Source: Afipia sp. | GTDB lineage: Bacteria > Pseudomonadota > Alphaproteobacteria > Rhizobiales > Xanthobacteraceae | Assembly (NCBI GenBank): GCA_024707075.1 | Contig: JANQAK010000006.1 | Span: forward strand, 124,001 to 188,000 | Direction of reading: 5' to 3' | DNA length: 64,000 bases | In this document: positions 37,110-45,448 of the stretch, piece by piece | Layout of the letters: each line of letters starts with the position of its first letter | Position numbering within the stretch: the first letter of the stretch is position 1 | Notes under the pieces: generated by a model | Told to the model about the DNA's origin: nothing | Database searches by the model: none | What the model saw: the letters and a program-made list of their open reading frames with translations, nothing else | Position numbers and translations under genes: made by a program

Positions 37110-37158
37110 TTGACAAAGCAAAAACCTTCTGCACAGTATCAGATACCGACTAGACGGT
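37110..37158 (+). promoter_or_regulatory. Liv-operon promoter with candidate TetR operator
   Basis: TTGACA (37110-37115) and CAGTAT (37134-37139) are spaced by 18 bp. Five bases after the -10 lies ACCGACTAGACGGT (37145-37158), a palindrome with one mismatched pair, exactly over the expected start of transcription. The same arrangement occurs at 52564-52613 before the GH105-like gene. Repression by one of the two local TetR proteins is inferred. Confidence 0.55.
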
Positions 37159-37232
37159 TTTTAAAAATAAAGACCTTCGACGCCTGCGCGATCCTGATCT
37201 GCGGGCGTTCAAATCGAAGGCGGGAGGGGCGG

Positions 37233-38099
37233 ATGTATGAACTTCTTGAATTTTGCTCGCGGGGAATCTTGCTGGGCGTGACCTACGGTCTGCTTGCCTT
37301 TCCGATCAGCCTGCTTTTCATCGCCACCGACACGGTGGACCTTGCGGTTGGCGCTTATGCGGTGCTCGCGGGAGCAGTTGCGATGTTCGTCGGCGAAAGC
37401 CACGGAGCCGCTCTGGGGATCGTGATTGGCATCCTCGTTGGCGTACTGGCGTCGGCGGCCGTCGGATGCGTCTCGCTGATGCTTGGCCGCAGGCAGAAGG
37501 GCGATCCGCTCGTTCTTGTGCTCGCCAGCTTCGGCTTCGCGATCTTCCTGGAATCATGCGTCCTCACGCTGTTCGGGAAAGACCCCTTTATTCGTCAGCC
37601 TTTCGCGAATTTCTGGAATGTGGCCGGCATTCGCATCAGCCCGCAGGCCGGCGTGAACGTGCTGGTCGGCCTGCTGCTTATCGCTTTCGTTTATGTTTTG
37701 CTCTACCGCACCTCCTGGGGGCGCGACGTGCGCGCCAGCGCCAACAATGAGCGCGGCGCATTGCTTGCGGGCATTCCCGTTCGGGCATTGCAGTTTTCCT
37801 CATTCATGCTTGCGGGTTTGCTGGCGGGAATCGCCGGGGTGCTCGTGCTTTATACGTCCGGGATGGACTTCGCGTCGGGGATGCATCTGACGCTCGCTGG
37901 TTTCGGCGCGGCGATCGTGTTCGGTCTGCATGGCCCCTTGCGCGGGTTCTTCGGCGGGCTTGCCATCGGCGTCGTTGAGACGATCAGTTCGGGTTATGCC
38001 AATGGCGGCCTTGCGAGCCTCGTGCCGCTCGCTTTCATCTTCGCCGTGCTGACGATCGGCCGTGTCGGCCGCCAGGGACCTGCTGGAGTCCGGGCATGA
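37233..38099 (+). CDS. livH: Liv-type ABC importer permease LivH
   Basis: This inner-membrane permease of 288 residues has about eight hydrophobic helices: GILLGVTYGLLAFPISLLFI, FIATDTVDLAVGAYAVLAG, and ANNERGALLAGIPVRALQF, the cytoplasmic loop that contacts the ATPase. ATG 37233 has GGGAGGGG 4-5 bp upstream and begins the family. Its stop overlaps livM (ATGA). It is the first gene of the four-gene importer, driven by the promoter at 37110. Confidence 0.9.
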   Translation: MYELLEFCSRGILLGVTYGLLAFPISLLFIATDTVDLAVGAYAVLAGAVAMFVGESHGAALGIVIGILVGVLASAAVGCVSLMLGRRQKGDPLVLVLASFGFAIFLESCVLTLFGKDPFIRQPFANFWNVAGIRISPQAGVNVLVGLLLIAFVYVLLYRTSWGRDVRASANNERGALLAGIPVRALQFSSFMLAGLLAGIAGVLVLYTSGMDFASGMHLTLAGFGAAIVFGLHGPLRGFFGGLAIGVVETISSGYANGGLASLVPLAFIFAVLTIGRVGRQGPAGVRA

Positions 38100-39094
38100 G
38101 TCTCCTCCAGCGTCAGCGCTCTGCGCTCATCCTGTTCGGCGCATTTCTCATCATCACGCTTCTGATCAGTGGCAACACTGTCTGGCTCGATACATCGGTG
38201 GTGATTGCGATCTACTCGCTGATCGCGCTGTCGGTCGGCATCAGCTATGGCCAGGCTGGCATCCTCTCGGTTGCACAGGCCGCGTTCGCGTCAGTCGGTG
38301 CCTATGCCGCTGCGATCGTGACTACACGTTACGATCTGCCGGCGGTGTTCGGTCTTGTGCTGGCTCTCGTGGTCCCGCCGCTGATCGCTTATCCGCTTGC
38401 GCGCCTGGTGACGCGGCTCAATGCGCTGTCGTTGGCCATTGCGACGCTGGTGTTCGGTCAGGCCGTCGACATCATCCTGCGTGAGGGCGGCGATTTCACC
38501 GGCGGCTATATCGGCCTGTCCGGTATTCCGCCGCTGTCTATCGCGTCCACGCTGCTGCAGTATCATTTCCTGAGCTGGGGCGTCGTGCTGGTCGTGGTGA
38601 TCCTGCTCAGCAACCTGATCGACTCTCCATTCGGCCGTGCCACCAGCACCCTTCGTTCTGATACGCTACGCGCTGTCGCCGATGGCGTGAATGTACCCCA
38701 CGTCCGTAGTGTCGTGCTGGCGCTCTCCGCGTCGGTGGCGGGACTCGGTGGATGGCTTTATGCGCATCACATCGCTTATATCGGTCCGGATTCGCTGGGA
38801 CCCTCCGTTTCGCTTTCGGTCCTGCTGATGGCGGTGGTGGGCGGCGCGCAGACCGTGCTCGGCCCCATTGTCGGCGCGGCTCTGCTGACCCTGCTGTTCA
38901 AGTTCATCCCCAGTCAGGAAGTGCAAGGGATGTTTTACGGCGGCGCACTGATTGCCGTTCTGGTGCTGTCGCCGAGCGGTTTGCTTGGGCTTCGCGCGCT
39001 CCTCGGCAAGTCTGTAGGAGCGATTGGTGTCAAGTCGCAGAAAAGCGCATCGCAGGTGGCAAGCAGCCCTGTCATCGCGGGAGGCGCGCAATGA
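38096..39094 (+). CDS. livM: Liv-type ABC importer permease LivM
   Basis: This is the second permease, 332 residues, with the LivM pattern YSLIALSVGISYGQAGILSVAQAAFASVGAYAAAI and the loop FGRATSTLRSDTLRAVADGVN. It then has LSASVAGLGGWLYAHHIAYIGPDSLGPSVSLSVLLMAVVGGAQTVLGPIVGA, the most conserved part of the family. It overlaps livH and livG by four bases each. The C-terminal tail is short and polar. Confidence 0.9.
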   Translation: MSLLQRQRSALILFGAFLIITLLISGNTVWLDTSVVIAIYSLIALSVGISYGQAGILSVAQAAFASVGAYAAAIVTTRYDLPAVFGLVLALVVPPLIAYPLARLVTRLNALSLAIATLVFGQAVDIILREGGDFTGGYIGLSGIPPLSIASTLLQYHFLSWGVVLVVVILLSNLIDSPFGRATSTLRSDTLRAVADGVNVPHVRSVVLALSASVAGLGGWLYAHHIAYIGPDSLGPSVSLSVLLMAVVGGAQTVLGPIVGAALLTLLFKFIPSQEVQGMFYGGALIAVLVLSPSGLLGLRALLGKSVGAIGVKSQKSASQVASSPVIAGGAQ

Positions 39095-39852
39095 GCATTG
39101 ACGTTTCCAAGATCGATGTCCGTTTCGGCGGCGTGATCGCTCTACAGAATGTCGATCTGACGCTCGATCGCGGCGAGGTGCTCGCGGTGATCGGGCCGAA
39201 CGGATCGGGCAAGAGTACGCTGTTCAACGCCATTACCGGCTTTGTCGATATCGCGGCAGGCGCTGTTGCGATCGATGGCGAGAATCTCGCGAGCATTCCT
39301 GCGGCCCGACGCATCTCCAGCGGAATCTCTCGGACATTCCAGACGCCGCGGATCAATGCAACGGCAAGTGTCGAGGATGCGGTGTTGTGCGGATTTCAAC
39401 CGCACGCACGGACCGGCTTGTGGGCGGGATTGCTCAGGCCGCCGTCAATGAGGCGCAGTGAACGGGATCTGCGTGCTCGTCGAGCGAAGTTATTGCAGGA
39501 GCTTGGCCTCGGCAACGTCGCCAAGCAGCAGATGGGCGAATTGCCAATGGGGATTGTCCGGATGGTCGACATTGCCCGCGCGATGGCGGCCGAGCCGAAA
39601 TATCTGCTGCTCGATGAGCCGGCGGCCGGTCTTTCGAAAGCGGAGCAGCATGTGCTGGTGCAGCAGGTCCGTCAACTCGCGGCCCGAGGCGTCGGTGTGC
39701 TGCTGGTCGAGCACAATTTCGGTTTGGTGAAGCGACTTGCCAATCGCGTCGTCGTGCTCGATCGCGGCAAGGTCTTGCTGCGCGGCACGGCCGAAGAGGT
39801 CAGCCGCCAGCCCGAATTCGTCACCGCCTATCTCGGCACCAGCACGCACTGA
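39091..39852 (+). CDS. livG: Liv-type ABC importer ATPase LivG
   Basis: This is a cytoplasmic ATPase of 253 residues. Walker A is AVIGPNGSGKSTLFN (residues 33-45), followed by GISRTFQTPRI, the Q-loop form typical of LivG. The family signature normally LSxGxQ reads LPMGIVRMVDIARAM here, a usual LivG variation. Walker B is YLLLDEPAAGLSKAE and the H-loop LLVEHNFGLVKRLA. It is coupled to livM. Confidence 0.9.
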   Translation: MSIDVSKIDVRFGGVIALQNVDLTLDRGEVLAVIGPNGSGKSTLFNAITGFVDIAAGAVAIDGENLASIPAARRISSGISRTFQTPRINATASVEDAVLCGFQPHARTGLWAGLLRPPSMRRSERDLRARRAKLLQELGLGNVAKQQMGELPMGIVRMVDIARAMAAEPKYLLLDEPAAGLSKAEQHVLVQQVRQLAARGVGVLLVEHNFGLVKRLANRVVVLDRGKVLLRGTAEEVSRQPEFVTAYLGTSTH

Positions 39853-39862
39853 GGATATTGCC

Positions 39863-40693
39863 ATGAATGCGATGTTTGCCGTTGATGGCAACCGGGCGAC
39901 CGTCGCCGGGCCTGTGGGGCAACCGGTTCTGTCATGCCGCAATGTTTCAGCGCGTTATGGCCGGATCGAAGTCTGTCACGGGATTGACCTGTCAGTGGCG
40001 GCCGGAGAGCTCGTCGCGGTGCTTGGACCGAATGGCGCCGGCAAGAGCAGCTTTCTCGGAGCGGTGAGCGGTCTCGTGCAGGGGCGAGGCGAGATCGAGG
40101 TTGGTGGTCGGGATATCGGGCGATTGCCCGCGCACCTTCGCGCCAAGAGCGGACTGGCATTCGTTCCGGAAATTCGCGGCAACCTTTGTCCGGCGCTGTC
40201 AGTGCAGGAGAATCTTTCCCTTGGCCTGCGGCTGATCGAGGATGATCGAAATACGGCGCGCGATCACATCCTGTCGCTGTTTCCGATTCTGAAGGAGCGG
40301 CTTGCTGCGCCGGCCGGGATGCTCAGCGGCGGTGAGCAGCAGATGCTCGCGATCGGCATGGCGGTGGCGCGCCGGCCGCGGGTGTTGATTCTGGATGAAC
40401 CGACCCAGGGGCTCGCGCCTGCGGTCTACGACATTTTGCGCCAGACCTTTGCCAGGTTCCGCGCTGATGGCCTTGCGATGGTTGTCGCGGAGCAGAACGT
40501 GCCGTTCGCCGCAAGCATTGCCAGCCGTTTCATCATGCTGTCCGACGGACAGGTGGTCATACGTGGCGGTCGCGACGAACTCAATCAGCACGACACCATT
40601 CTCGCTGCCTTTCTCGGCGGCGATGATGACTCATCCGACATGGCCGAGACGGGCCAGAATTTCCAATCATCAGTAGGCTCGTCCCATGGCTGA
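39863..40693 (+). CDS. livF: Liv-type ABC importer ATPase LivF
   Basis: This is a cytoplasmic ATPase of 276 residues: Walker A VLGPNGAGKSSFL (residues 53-65), signature MLSGGEQQMLAIGMAVARRP, Walker B VLILDEPTQGLAPAV and an H-loop replaced by VVAEQNVPFA, as is normal for LivF. It has an N-terminal extension of about 22 residues and a polar tail after FLGGDDD. It overlaps the next gene, an AMACR-like enzyme, by 8 bp, so importer and catabolic enzymes are one transcript. Confidence 0.9.
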   Translation: MNAMFAVDGNRATVAGPVGQPVLSCRNVSARYGRIEVCHGIDLSVAAGELVAVLGPNGAGKSSFLGAVSGLVQGRGEIEVGGRDIGRLPAHLRAKSGLAFVPEIRGNLCPALSVQENLSLGLRLIEDDRNTARDHILSLFPILKERLAAPAGMLSGGEQQMLAIGMAVARRPRVLILDEPTQGLAPAVYDILRQTFARFRADGLAMVVAEQNVPFAASIASRFIMLSDGQVVIRGGRDELNQHDTILAAFLGGDDDSSDMAETGQNFQSSVGSSHG

Positions 40694-41882
40694 ATCCAGA
40701 ACCACCAATGCGCGGCCGAAAGGCCCGCTCGCCGGCGTGCGCGTGATCGATCTTTCGCGTTTGGCGCCCGGTCCGTATTGTACGATGCTTCTCGCCGATC
40801 TCGGCGCGGACGTGATCGTGGTCGGTGGCGGCCGTTCGGGCCTTCCGGTGACCGAACTATCGCGTGGCAAGCGATTCATTTCGCTCAATCTCAAAAGCAG
40901 TGCGGGACGTGAAGCGCTGCATCGGCTGGTGAAAACCGCGGACGCTCTGATCGAAGGCTTCCGGCCCGGCGTCGCTGACCGCATTGGTGCCGGATACGCC
41001 GAACTCAGCGCGATCAATCCGCGATTGGTTTACTGCTCGATGACCGGCTATGGCCAGGACGGGCCCCGTTCGCGCGAAGCTGGCCACGACATCAACTATC
41101 TTGCGATCAGCGGTGTTCTTGGAGCGGTGGGTCCGAAGAGTGAAGTATCCTATCCGCCGCTCAACCTGCTTGCTGATTTTGGTGCCGGTGGCCTGCTCGC
41201 TGCATTCGGAATCGTGACTGCGCTGTTCGAGGCCCGTGGCTCTGGCCGAGGCCAACATGTCGACGCCGCGATGGTGGACGGTTGCCTTTCGATGATGGCG
41301 ATGCATTTCCCGGGGTGGCAGACGCCGGTAATGCCGGGCCGCGGGGATGGATTGATCACCGGAAATGCGCCGTTCTATCGCTGCTATTTCTGCGCGGATG
41401 GCCGCCAGGTCTCGGTTGGCGCGCTGGAAGTCGCGTTCTTCAAGGCGCTGTGGAACACGCTGAAGCTGGGCGATATTCCGGACCACATGGATATGGCGAC
41501 CTGGCCGTTCATCGAACAGACTCTCGACAAGGTGTTTCGATCGCAGCCGCGGGAGCATTGGGAAGCAGTGTTTGCCGGCACTGATGCTTGTGTTGCGCCG
41601 GTGCTGTCGCCGGATGAGGTCTGGCGTGAAGCTCAGAACAAGCATCGTCATCCCGATTCCTCGCATTCGAGCGTACCGGCAATTCCGCGTTTCAGCCGGA
41701 CGTCGTCGTTCAGCAGCACGCTTGATCGCAGCGACCGCAGCCGCGAGGTGCTGGCCTCAGTTGGAATGACGGATGACGAAATCACCGCGGCAGTGCCGTC
41801 CGATCCGGCGTCCGCTGTCGAAGGCCTGTCTTGGCCACCCGCACTCCGCAATTCGCCCCTCACATCAAAACAAGGACAATAG
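40686..41882 (+). CDS. Alpha-methylacyl-CoA racemase-like protein (CaiB/BaiF family)
   Basis: This is a family III enzyme of 398 residues. GHDINYLAISGVLGAVG and PLNLLADFGAGGLLAAFGI match alpha-methylacyl-CoA racemases closely, including the His and Asp that swap the alpha proton, and RGQHVDAAMVDG follows. A racemase role on a branched or cyclic acyl-CoA is therefore more likely than CoA transfer (inference). The N-terminal LAGVRVIDLSRLAPGPYCTMLLADLGADVI is the family opening. It is coupled to livF and precedes an acyl-CoA dehydrogenase by 2 bp. Confidence 0.82.
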   Translation: MAESRTTNARPKGPLAGVRVIDLSRLAPGPYCTMLLADLGADVIVVGGGRSGLPVTELSRGKRFISLNLKSSAGREALHRLVKTADALIEGFRPGVADRIGAGYAELSAINPRLVYCSMTGYGQDGPRSREAGHDINYLAISGVLGAVGPKSEVSYPPLNLLADFGAGGLLAAFGIVTALFEARGSGRGQHVDAAMVDGCLSMMAMHFPGWQTPVMPGRGDGLITGNAPFYRCYFCADGRQVSVGALEVAFFKALWNTLKLGDIPDHMDMATWPFIEQTLDKVFRSQPREHWEAVFAGTDACVAPVLSPDEVWREAQNKHRHPDSSHSSVPAIPRFSRTSSFSSTLDRSDRSREVLASVGMTDDEITAAVPSDPASAVEGLSWPPALRNSPLTSKQGQ

Positions 41883-41884
41883 CC

Positions 41885-43015
41885 ATGCAAGCTATGGAAA
41901 AGCAGGCCTACGATACGTTTCGCGACACCATGCGGCGGATTGCGGTCGACAAGGTTGAGCCTCATGCCGCCGAAGTCGATCGCACCAAGCAGCCGCCAGT
42001 CAAAGCGTATGCGGGGCTTCGTGATGCAGGCATTCCGTCACTTGGCTTTCCCGAGGAGTACGGAGGACAGGGCGGCGATCTCTTCTCGCAGGTGATCGCG
42101 GTGGAAGAGGTTGCGCGGGTGTGCGCGACGTCCGGCCTGTCATTGCTGACTGGATGGGCAGCGCTCGATCCGCTGGTTCGCTTCGGTTCTCCTCAATTGA
42201 TCAGGCAGATCGTGCCGTCGGTGGCTGCCGGCGAAAAGATTGCTGGCTGGTGTCTGACTGAGCCGCAGGGTGGTTCGGATCTCGCCGCACTGAAGACCCG
42301 CGCGGTGAAAGATGGGGATCACTGGGTGATCAACGGCAATAAGCGGTTCATCACCAATGCCACATGGGCGGAGTGGTATCTCGTTCTCGCTCGGACCGGC
42401 GAGAAGGAATACGGAATCTTCATGGTGCATCGGGACGACCCCGGCATCTCGTTCGGCAAGCTCGAGAACAAGATGGGGCTGCGTGGAAGCCCGACCGCCG
42501 ATGTCATTTTTGACGACTGTCGGATTCCTGCTGATCGGGCGATTGGTGACACCACCAGGGGCTACGAGTACATGGGCGTGTCGCTCACCATTTCGCGCCC
42601 CCTGATTTCAGCGCAGGCTCTCGGCATTGCTCAAGGCGCGCTCGATGAAGCGGTGAAATACACGCGTGATCGCAAGCAATTCGGACAATCGGTGTCGCGT
42701 TTCCAGATGGTGCGCGGCATGATCGCGGAGATGGCCGTCAAGGTTGAGTCGTCGCGTAGCCTTTTGTATCGGGCGGTCGAAGCCATCGAAGCCGATCCTG
42801 TGCAAGGTCGGACGCTCGCTTCGATGGCCAAGATGCTGTGCAGCGACACCGCAATGTCAGTCGCGACCGATGCGGTTCAGTTGCATGGCGGCTACGGCTA
42901 TCTCGAGGACTACCCGGTCGAGCGCATGATGCGTGATGCCAAGATTACCCAAATCTATGAGGGGACCAATCAGATCCAGCGGCTGATTATTGCCAAGAGC
43001 GTCTACGCGGATTGA
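41885..43015 (+). CDS. Acyl-CoA dehydrogenase
   Basis: This is a 376-residue flavoprotein of the acyl-CoA dehydrogenase family. Signatures are GWCLTEPQGGSDLAALKTRA (FAD/substrate site), GLRGSPTADVIFDDCRIPADR, RKQFGQSVSRFQMVRGMIAEM, YGYLEDYPVERMMRDAKITQIYEGTNQIQ. The glutamate in YEGT is at the position of the catalytic base of medium- and short-chain enzymes. The start at ATG 41885 is preceded by AAGGA. It introduces an alpha-beta double bond into the acyl-CoA delivered by the neighbouring ligase or transferases. Confidence 0.9.
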   Translation: MQAMEKQAYDTFRDTMRRIAVDKVEPHAAEVDRTKQPPVKAYAGLRDAGIPSLGFPEEYGGQGGDLFSQVIAVEEVARVCATSGLSLLTGWAALDPLVRFGSPQLIRQIVPSVAAGEKIAGWCLTEPQGGSDLAALKTRAVKDGDHWVINGNKRFITNATWAEWYLVLARTGEKEYGIFMVHRDDPGISFGKLENKMGLRGSPTADVIFDDCRIPADRAIGDTTRGYEYMGVSLTISRPLISAQALGIAQGALDEAVKYTRDRKQFGQSVSRFQMVRGMIAEMAVKVESSRSLLYRAVEAIEADPVQGRTLASMAKMLCSDTAMSVATDAVQLHGGYGYLEDYPVERMMRDAKITQIYEGTNQIQRLIIAKSVYAD

Positions 43016-43018
43016 TTG

Positions 43019-44218
43019 ATGAGTATCCTCAAGGGAGCATTGGTCCTCGATCTGAGCGAGGTATATCAAGCGCCAATCGCCGCTCAGGTGTTGGGCGATT
43101 TCGGCGCGACCGTGATCAAGATCGAGCGGCCGGGCAGTGGCGAGATCCTGCGTAACTACGACAGCTATGCAACCGCGCGCAATGCGATGAGCAGCTACTT
43201 TGCGGCGGTTAACCGCAACAAGAAGTCTCTCGTTGTCGATCTCAAGACTGAAGCCGGTCGCGCGATCGTCGCACGCCTTGCAAGGACGGCCGACGTTCTC
43301 ATTCACAACTATCGCCCCGGTGTCATGGAGCGCCTCGGGCTGGGCTACGAACAGCTCAAGGAAGCCAATCCTCGGCTGGTCTATGCCGAGTCGAGCGGTT
43401 ATGGCGCAACCGGACCGCTGGCGCGTAATCCCGGTCAGGACATGGCGATTCAGTCGCTGAGCGGCATTGCCACGAGTAATGCGCGCCCTGACGGCGCGCC
43501 GGCTCTCGTCAATACGCCGGTGGTCGATTTCGCAGCCGGAATGATTCTGGCGCAGGGCGTAGTACTTGCACTGCTGGAGCGTGAACGTTCCGGCATCGGC
43601 CAGAAGGTCAGCACGTGCCTTCTCGATGCGGCGATCGCGATGCAGAGTCTTGAGGCAGCATCGCAGTTGATCTACGGCTACGAGACGCGGTGGATCGACA
43701 AGAGTCTGAACTTTGTGTTCCAGACCAAGGATGGCTGGATCACTGTTCTGGGCTTCTTTCGGCCCAATCCATTGCAACTGCTTTGCAACGCGCTTCAGAT
43801 CGACGATCTCAGCACTCGTGCTGGACTCGCCACCGCAGCGGCGCAACTCGAACGCAAGGCCGAAATCTACGACCTCCTGCGTCCCGAGTTTGTCCGGCTC
43901 ACGACCGCGGAGTGTCTGGCCAGCCTGGTCAAGCAGGACATCCTCTGCTCGCCGCTGCTATCGCTCGCGGAGGCACTCGATCATCCTCAAGTCCGCAACA
44001 ATGGCATGGTTGTCACGGTGCCGATGCCGGACGGCAAGCAGGTCGAAGTGGTCGGCAATCCGCTGAAGTTTTCGCGGACCCCGCCATCGGTCACCTATGG
44101 CCCGCCTGATCTTGGTGCGCACAGCCGCGAAATTCTTGAATTCCTCGGATTTACCGACGAGGAGATCGCCCGACATGGCGATGAAGGCGCGTTTGGCGTT
44201 ACGGCGTCAGCACGATGA
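43019..44218 (+). CDS. Class III CoA-transferase (CaiB/BaiF family)
   Basis: This is a 399-residue CoA-transferase-like protein. Its opening is LKGALVLDLSEVYQAPIAAQVLGDFGATVIKIERPGSGE, and the conserved aspartate is probably that of NPGQDMAIQSLSG. The core RNKKSLVVDLKTEAGRAIVARLA is also typical. It lacks the GHDINY and LADFG pair of the racemase-like paralogue at 40686, so it is more likely a true transferase moving CoA between acids. TTG 43016 immediately precedes ATG 43019; the ATG is preferred. It directly follows the acyl-CoA dehydrogenase gene. Confidence 0.85.
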   Translation: MSILKGALVLDLSEVYQAPIAAQVLGDFGATVIKIERPGSGEILRNYDSYATARNAMSSYFAAVNRNKKSLVVDLKTEAGRAIVARLARTADVLIHNYRPGVMERLGLGYEQLKEANPRLVYAESSGYGATGPLARNPGQDMAIQSLSGIATSNARPDGAPALVNTPVVDFAAGMILAQGVVLALLERERSGIGQKVSTCLLDAAIAMQSLEAASQLIYGYETRWIDKSLNFVFQTKDGWITVLGFFRPNPLQLLCNALQIDDLSTRAGLATAAAQLERKAEIYDLLRPEFVRLTTAECLASLVKQDILCSPLLSLAEALDHPQVRNNGMVVTVPMPDGKQVEVVGNPLKFSRTPPSVTYGPPDLGAHSREILEFLGFTDEEIARHGDEGAFGVTASAR

Positions 44219-44254
44219 ACAAAAGAATCTTAATCATCTGGGGAGTGAACAGTC

Positions 44255-45406
44255 ATGAATAGAAGGTCATTGATCGTAGCGTTGGGTGTCGCGGCTTCGA
44301 CATTCGTTGGAGTGGTCCATCTGACCCCTGCGCAGGCCGCAGAGCCTTTGCGGATAGGACTGCTGCTTAGCCTCACGGGGCCGGCTGCACCATTCGGCAT
44401 TCCGGAGCGCGATTCGGTCGAAGTTCTGGTCAATAAGTTCAACGCAGACGGCGGCATCAATGGCCGCAAGATCGAATTGTCGGTGTATGACGACGCAACC
44501 AACCCCACCGAAGCGGCGCGTGGCGCAACTCAGTTGATCCAGCAGAACAAGGTGATTGCGATCATCGGATCGACCACGGGAAGCGGCACGCTGGCGGCGG
44601 CTCCGGTCGCCATGCGCTATGAAGTGCCGATGGTCGCGCCGAATGGCACGCTCGCGGTCACGCTGAAGGAAAACAAGTTTTATCCGTGGGTCTTCCGTTC
44701 TTTGTCGGGCGATCTCACCAACACGGCGGTGATGTTCGAGCGGGCGATTGCGGGCGGCGCCAAGAAGGTCGGCCTGTTCTATCAGGAAGACGCCTATGGC
44801 AAGAACACGGCTGATTACATCGCTGAATTGGCAAAGAAGGCCAATGTGACGATCGTCGAGACTGCGACGGCGCAGCTTAAGGCGCTCGATCTGACATCGC
44901 AGGCGACCAAGATCCGGAACGGCAATCCCGATGTCGTCCTGATTCAGGCCTCCGCGCCGACGCTCGGCGCGGCCTTTGTGCGCGCCGCGCGCCAGGTCGG
45001 GCTGGAAGCGCCGATGTGGGCACCGATTGGGTTGGGCCAGAAGTCATTCATTGATGCCAGCGGCGAAGCCGGTAACGGCGTTCGCATCGTTCTCGTCGCG
45101 AACTGGGACCAGCCGGGACAAGGGTTGCAGGAGCTCGGCAAGCTGATGAACGCCGCAGGCAAGCCGCCGCAGGGATTCGGTGAGGTGATCGGCTCGAACG
45201 CGCTGCTCGCGATCACCGAGGCGGTCAAGACCATGAAGGGCGACGTGACCGGCCGCGCGCTTCGCGATGCCATCGAAAAGCTGTGTGGGATCAAGACCTA
45301 CTCCGAGGGGAAGATGTGTTTTTCCCCTGACAGCCATGACGGCTGGAATGGCGATCTGCTAGTCTCCGCGGAAATCCGCGACGGCAAGTTCAAGAACCTC
45401 AAATAA
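44255..45406 (+). CDS. Liv-type ABC binding protein, copy 2 of a paralogous pair
   Basis: This is a periplasmic binding protein of 383 residues, with a signal peptide ending TPAQAA-EPL. It is clearly homologous along its whole length to the protein at 35849 (LLLSLTGPAAPFGIPERDSVEVLV; YDDATNPTEAARGAT; FYQEDAYGKNTADYI; LGQKSFIDASGEAGNGVRIV). The importer and three enzyme genes lie between the two copies. It is read with the preceding transferase, after a 36-bp gap. Substrate range is probably related but not identical to that of copy 1. Confidence 0.88.
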   Translation: MNRRSLIVALGVAASTFVGVVHLTPAQAAEPLRIGLLLSLTGPAAPFGIPERDSVEVLVNKFNADGGINGRKIELSVYDDATNPTEAARGATQLIQQNKVIAIIGSTTGSGTLAAAPVAMRYEVPMVAPNGTLAVTLKENKFYPWVFRSLSGDLTNTAVMFERAIAGGAKKVGLFYQEDAYGKNTADYIAELAKKANVTIVETATAQLKALDLTSQATKIRNGNPDVVLIQASAPTLGAAFVRAARQVGLEAPMWAPIGLGQKSFIDASGEAGNGVRIVLVANWDQPGQGLQELGKLMNAAGKPPQGFGEVIGSNALLAITEAVKTMKGDVTGRALRDAIEKLCGIKTYSEGKMCFSPDSHDGWNGDLLVSAEIRDGKFKNLK

Positions 45407-45448
45407 GAGGCAGCCGCAGCGGATCCGGGAATGAAACGGAAGACGCCG

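Noticed and set aside
42857..43846. Minus-strand open frame (329 codons) opposite the acyl-CoA dehydrogenase and CoA-transferase
   Set aside because: It is shadow coding; the plus-strand proteins have complete family signatures.
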